Source: AC-37 sp036382905
GTDB lineage: Bacteria; Actinomycetota; Thermoleophilia; Solirubrobacterales; Thermoleophilaceae
Direction: 5' to 3'
NCBI GenBank assembly: GCA_036382905.1
Contig: DASVPL010000015.1
Location: forward strand, 1-24,357
Length of the DNA stretch: 24,357 nt
Position 1 is the stretch's first letter. Every line of letters starts with the position of its first letter. Of this stretch, positions 21,900 through 24,357 are shown in pieces. Under the pieces are notes generated by a model. That model did not search any database and was not told the DNA's origin. It saw only the letters and a list, made by a program, of their open reading frames with translations. A program made the position numbers and the translations under genes.

Positions 21900-23441
21900 T
21901 TGCGAATCCTCATCTTCCACGGATACCTGCTGCGCGGCACCGGCAGCAACGTCTACAACGCCTCGCTTGTCCACGCCCTCGTCGCGCTCGGGCACGAGGT
22001 GCACCTGCTGTGCCAGGACCGCCACGCGGCCGAGCTCGAGTTCGTCGATGCTCTCGGGACGTGGGAGGGGGGCACGCTCAGCGTGGAGACGATCCGCGAG
22101 CCGGTGCGCTGCACCGCCTACCTGCCGCCGATCGGCGAGGTGCTGCCCGTCTACGTGGCCGACGAGTACGAGGGCTTCCGCGCGCTCACCTACCCGGAGC
22201 TGTCCGACGCGGAGCTGGACGCGTACCTCGACGCCAACGTGGCCGCCGTGCGCGACGTGGCCGCGCTCGCCGAGCCGGACGTCGCGCTCGCCAACCACCT
22301 GATCGCCGGCCCGGTCGTGCTGGCGCGCGGGCTCGGCGGGTCGGTGCCCTACGCGGTGAAGATCCACGGCAGCGCGCTCGAGTACGTGGTGCGACCCCAC
22401 CGCGAGCGGTTCATCGACCTCGCGCGCGAGGGGCTCGCCGGAGCCGGCGGCGTGCTGGTCGGGTCGCGCCACACCGGCGAGAGCCTGTGGGAGGTGCTCG
22501 ACGATCCGGAGCTGCCCGCCCGCACGCGCCTCGGCCCGCCCGGCGTGGACGTGCACTCGTTCCACCCGCGCACGCCGGACGAGGCGGCCGCGCGGCTCCA
22601 CGCCCTCGCCGACCGGCTCGCCGGGGGCGAGGCCGCCGGGTGGGGCGGGGAGGCCGGCGCGCCCGAGGCGCTGCGATCGCTCGACCCGCGGCGCGACCCG
22701 ATCGTCGTCTACGTCGGGAAGCTGATCGTGTCGAAGGGCGTGGACCTGCTGCTGGCCGCCTGGCCGCTCGTCACCGCGGCGGTGCCGGATGCGCGTCTGC
22801 TGGTGGTGGGCTTCGGCACCTACCGCGAGGGCCTGGCGCGGCTGGTCGAGGCGTTCGCCGCAGGGGACCTCGACGCGGCGCGCGAGCTGGCCGCGCGCGG
22901 GCGCGAGGTCGAGGGCGGGCCCGCCGGCGAGCTCACGTACTTGGCGGGCTTCCTGGACGGCCTCGAGGGCGAGCGTCGCGACGGCTATCTGGAGGCGGCC
23001 GCCACCGCGTTCGACGGACTGCGCTTCACCGGGCGGCTCGAGCACGGCGACCTGCCGGACGTGCTGCCCGCGTGCCTCGCGCAGATCGTGCCGAGCACGT
23101 TCCCCGAGGCGTTCGGGATGGTGGCGGTCGAGGGCGCGGCCTGCGGGGCGCTGCCGCTGTCGGCGGCGCACTCCGGACTGGCGGAGGTCACGCGCGCGCT
23201 CGAGCCGGCGGTGGCGGCGGAGGTCGCTCCGCTGCTGTCGTTCGAGCGCGGTCCGGGCGCCGTGGAGGAGATCGCGTCCAAGCTCGTGGCCTGGCTGACG
23301 CTGCCCCCCGAGGACCGCGAGCCGGCCCGCGCGGCGCTGTCGGAGCTGGCGCGCGAACGCTATGGCTGGGAGGGCGTGGCCGCGAGCGTGATCGCGGCGG
23401 CCCGCGGCGAGCTGGCGGGCCTGCCGGAGCCCCGCGCCTGA
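21900..23441 (+). CDS. GT-B fold glycosyltransferase (GT4-like)
   Basis: A 513-residue cytosolic or membrane-associated glycosyltransferase. TTG 21900 is chosen because it begins the typical first strand and Gly loop, MRILIFHGYLLRGTGSNVYN. The acceptor-side KIHGSALEYV is at 154-163; the donor domain starts with VYVGKLIVSKGVDLL (270-284, with the phosphate-contacting GK) and ends with the EX7E motif PEAFGMVAVE (Glu403, Glu411) plus ACGALPL. Retaining GT4 enzymes transfer a sugar from a nucleotide-sugar donor. The donor and acceptor are not readable. An insertion of about 60 residues (310-372, Ala/Glu/Gly-rich helices) sits between LLVVGFG and FTGRLEHGDLP, where most GT4 proteins have about 20. 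The gene starts 19 bases from the divergent zinc-ribbon gene. It is not in a glycan operon here. Confidence 0.92.
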   Translation: MRILIFHGYLLRGTGSNVYNASLVHALVALGHEVHLLCQDRHAAELEFVDALGTWEGGTLSVETIREPVRCTAYLPPIGEVLPVYVADEYEGFRALTYPELSDAELDAYLDANVAAVRDVAALAEPDVALANHLIAGPVVLARGLGGSVPYAVKIHGSALEYVVRPHRERFIDLAREGLAGAGGVLVGSRHTGESLWEVLDDPELPARTRLGPPGVDVHSFHPRTPDEAAARLHALADRLAGGEAAGWGGEAGAPEALRSLDPRRDPIVVYVGKLIVSKGVDLLLAAWPLVTAAVPDARLLVVGFGTYREGLARLVEAFAAGDLDAARELAARGREVEGGPAGELTYLAGFLDGLEGERRDGYLEAAATAFDGLRFTGRLEHGDLPDVLPACLAQIVPSTFPEAFGMVAVEGAACGALPLSAAHSGLAEVTRALEPAVAAEVAPLLSFERGPGAVEEIASKLVAWLTLPPEDREPARAALSELARERYGWEGVAASVIAAARGELAGLPEPRA

Positions 23442-23451
23442 CGCCGCGGCC

Positions 23452-23540
23452 GCGGCTCCATGCCGCCGGTGCCCCCGTCGCTCCCGCGGCTCCATGCCGC
23501 CGGCGCCCCCGTCGCTCCCGCGGCTTCATGCCGCCGCCGG
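23452..23540. repeat. 34-bp tandem repeat, 2.6 copies, each with a small hairpin
   Basis: Units at 23452-23485 and 23486-23519 differ at one base; a partial third unit runs 23520-23540. Each copy starts with GCGGC-TCCAT-GCCGC (T for one C in the third), a perfect 5-bp stem. The array fills the gap between the glycosyltransferase and the cytochrome gene and may act as a terminator, or as a repeat family like REP elements. Confidence 0.85.
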
Positions 23541-23546
23541 AGCGGA

Positions 23547-23552
23547 TAATCT
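23547..23552 (+). promoter_or_regulatory. -10 element of the cytochrome/cupredoxin gene
   Basis: TAATCT lies nine bases before TTG 23562 with no SD, another candidate leaderless start. GATAAT (23545-23550) overlaps it. Confidence 0.5.
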
Positions 23553-23561
23553 TCGCCCGCC

Positions 23562-24275
23562 TTGCGGCCCCCCACCAACACCCTCAAGACCCTCGCCGGC
23601 CTCCTGGCGGCCGGTGCCACGCTGCTCGCGGCCGGCTGCGGCGGTGACGAGGCCGACCTCGCCAACGGCAAGAAGCTGTTCGCCGGCGAGGGCCAGTGCG
23701 GTAGCTGCCACGCCCTGAACCGCGCTGGCACGAAGGGCAGCGTCGGGCCCGACCTCGACAAGTCGTTCGCGCAGCTGGTCAGCGACGGCATGGGGCGCAC
23801 CACGATCGAGGGGACCGTCCGCAACCAGATCGCCCACCCGCGCCGGGCCAGCGCGATGAAGCCCGGCCTGGTCACGGGCGAGGACGCGCGCGACGTGGCC
23901 GCCTACGTCGCCTACGCTGCGGCGCGCCCCGGCAAGGACAGCGGCGTGCTGGCGGCGGCCGCGCAGCCGAAGAAGGGCCCGCCGATCGCCGCGAAGGCCG
24001 GAACGCTCACGATCCCGACCGACCCCACCGGGGCCCTCGCGTACGTGAGCGACAAGGCCAACGCGCCGGCCGGCCCGGTCACCTTCACCTCCCCGAACGA
24101 GTCGCCGATCCAGCACAACATCGCGTTGAAGCCCGGCGGGCCGATGGGGCCCGTGGTGGGCACCGGAGGCAAGTCGACCTTCAAGGTCACGCTCAAGCCG
24201 GGCAACTACACCTTCTACTGCTCGGTGCCCGGCCACGAGGCCGGCGGCATGAAGGGCACGCTCACCGTCAAGTAG
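23562..24275 (+). CDS. Lipoprotein fusing c-type cytochrome and type-1 copper (cupredoxin) domains
   Basis: The 237-residue protein has a lipoprotein signal peptide ending LLAAGC, so Cys26 would be lipid-modified and the protein anchored on the outer face of the membrane. Residues 32-122 are a class I cytochrome c: haem-binding CGSCH (46-50), GPDL, and a distal Met99 in SAMKPGLV. After an Ala/Pro/Lys linker (about 123-145), residues 146-237 form a plastocyanin/azurin-like cupredoxin with all type-1 copper ligands: His185 (QHNIAL), Cys220 (YCSVPGHE), His225 and Met230. Two one-electron centres in a single chain suggest an electron shuttle between a quinol-oxidising complex and a terminal oxidase or reductase. 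Start TTG 23562 is chosen for the signal peptide and upstream TAATCT. No oxidase gene is inside the window. Confidence 0.93.
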   Translation: MRPPTNTLKTLAGLLAAGATLLAAGCGGDEADLANGKKLFAGEGQCGSCHALNRAGTKGSVGPDLDKSFAQLVSDGMGRTTIEGTVRNQIAHPRRASAMKPGLVTGEDARDVAAYVAYAAARPGKDSGVLAAAAQPKKGPPIAAKAGTLTIPTDPTGALAYVSDKANAPAGPVTFTSPNESPIQHNIALKPGGPMGPVVGTGGKSTFKVTLKPGNYTFYCSVPGHEAGGMKGTLTVK

Positions 24276-24302
24276 GCGGGCGGAGCCGGCGGCGCGGCGG
24301 CG

Positions 24303-24357
24303 CTAGCCAGCGGCGGCGCGTTTGGCTGCGGCGGCGCCCGCCGGCTGCGGCGGCGCG
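24303..24357 (-). CDS. Possible C-terminal end of a minus-strand gene
   Basis: Reading into the window edge on the minus strand, an open frame gives APPQPAGAAAAKRAAAG and a TAG at 24303-24305. Such Ala/Lys/Pro tails are common in high-G+C genes, and this would be convergent with the cytochrome gene, 27 bases away. The sequence is low-complexity and contains two copies of GGCTGCGGCGGCGC (plus strand 24324-24337 and 24343-24356, 19 bp apart), so it may equally be a non-coding repeat. Confidence 0.3.
   Translation of the reverse strand, partial: APPQPAGAAAAKRAAAG

Noticed and set aside
21881..21949. Longer zinc-ribbon protein starting at 21949 on the minus strand
   Set aside because: It would overlap the glycosyltransferase start by 50 bases and the added residues look like antisense of that gene; GTG 21880 has a well-placed -10.
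23452..23540. CRISPR-like array
   Set aside because: The 34-bp units are directly tandem without spacers, and no cas gene is present.

Overview
The window is chromosomal DNA from a very G+C-rich bacterium. Mce-type permease remains, the order rplM-rpsI-glmM-glmS-nnr-alr, many GTG/TTG starts, start codons preceded by TANNNT instead of a Shine-Dalgarno (SD) sequence, and an actinobacterial-style c-di-AMP riboswitch all point to Actinomycetota. Family-level resemblance of several secreted proteins suggests the class Thermoleophilia (Solirubrobacterales-like); that placement is inference. The region is almost entirely coding. I found no tRNA, rRNA, CRISPR array, transposase or phage gene.

Layout. 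(1) 1-2315: the 3' end of an MlaE/YrbE lipid-transport permease, a coupled coiled-coil protein, and a secreted alpha/beta hydrolase ending in nine RTX-type nonapeptide repeats. (2) 2359-3784, minus strand: a secreted M23 peptidase whose leader is a c-di-AMP (ydaO/yuaA) riboswitch with its own promoter. (3) 3854-8627: ribosomal proteins L13 and S9 (S9 has an extraordinary ~225-residue acidic Ala/Glu/Pro extension), then GlmM and GlmS for UDP-GlcNAc supply. GlmM has no ATG/GTG/TTG start and seems to begin at a CTG overlapping the rpsI stop. (4) 8634-9272, minus: a secreted protein of unknown role. (5) 9361-16039: a tight operon-like run, nnr (NAD(P)HX repair), a CBS-pair protein, alanine racemase, an HD-containing CCA-adding-type nucleotidyltransferase, CorA, a HIT hydrolase and a crotonase. 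(6) 16112-17578: cold-shock protein, IF-1, and a two-TM protein with a C-terminal SHOCT-like segment. (7) 17652-20511: a LysR regulator, divergent from a short GNAT-like protein, then a minus-strand pair made of a small helical protein and an amidase, resembling AtzG/AtzE or GatC/GatA. (8) 20542-24275: a secreted protein, a small membrane protein, a zinc-ribbon protein divergent from a GT-B glycosyltransferase, a 34-bp tandem repeat, and a lipoprotein fusing cytochrome c to a cupredoxin.

Themes. Cell-wall metabolism dominates: GlmM/GlmS make amino-sugar precursor, Alr makes D-Ala, and the M23 enzyme cuts peptidoglycan under c-di-AMP control. Translation functions (L13, S9, IF-1, Csp, CCA-adding enzyme) are interleaved. 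At least eight genes show TANNNT 6-9 bases before the start codon and no SD, the signature of leaderless transcription; other genes carry strong SDs. This mix of two initiation modes, the riboswitch, the S9 extension and the missing glmM start codon are the points most worth following up.
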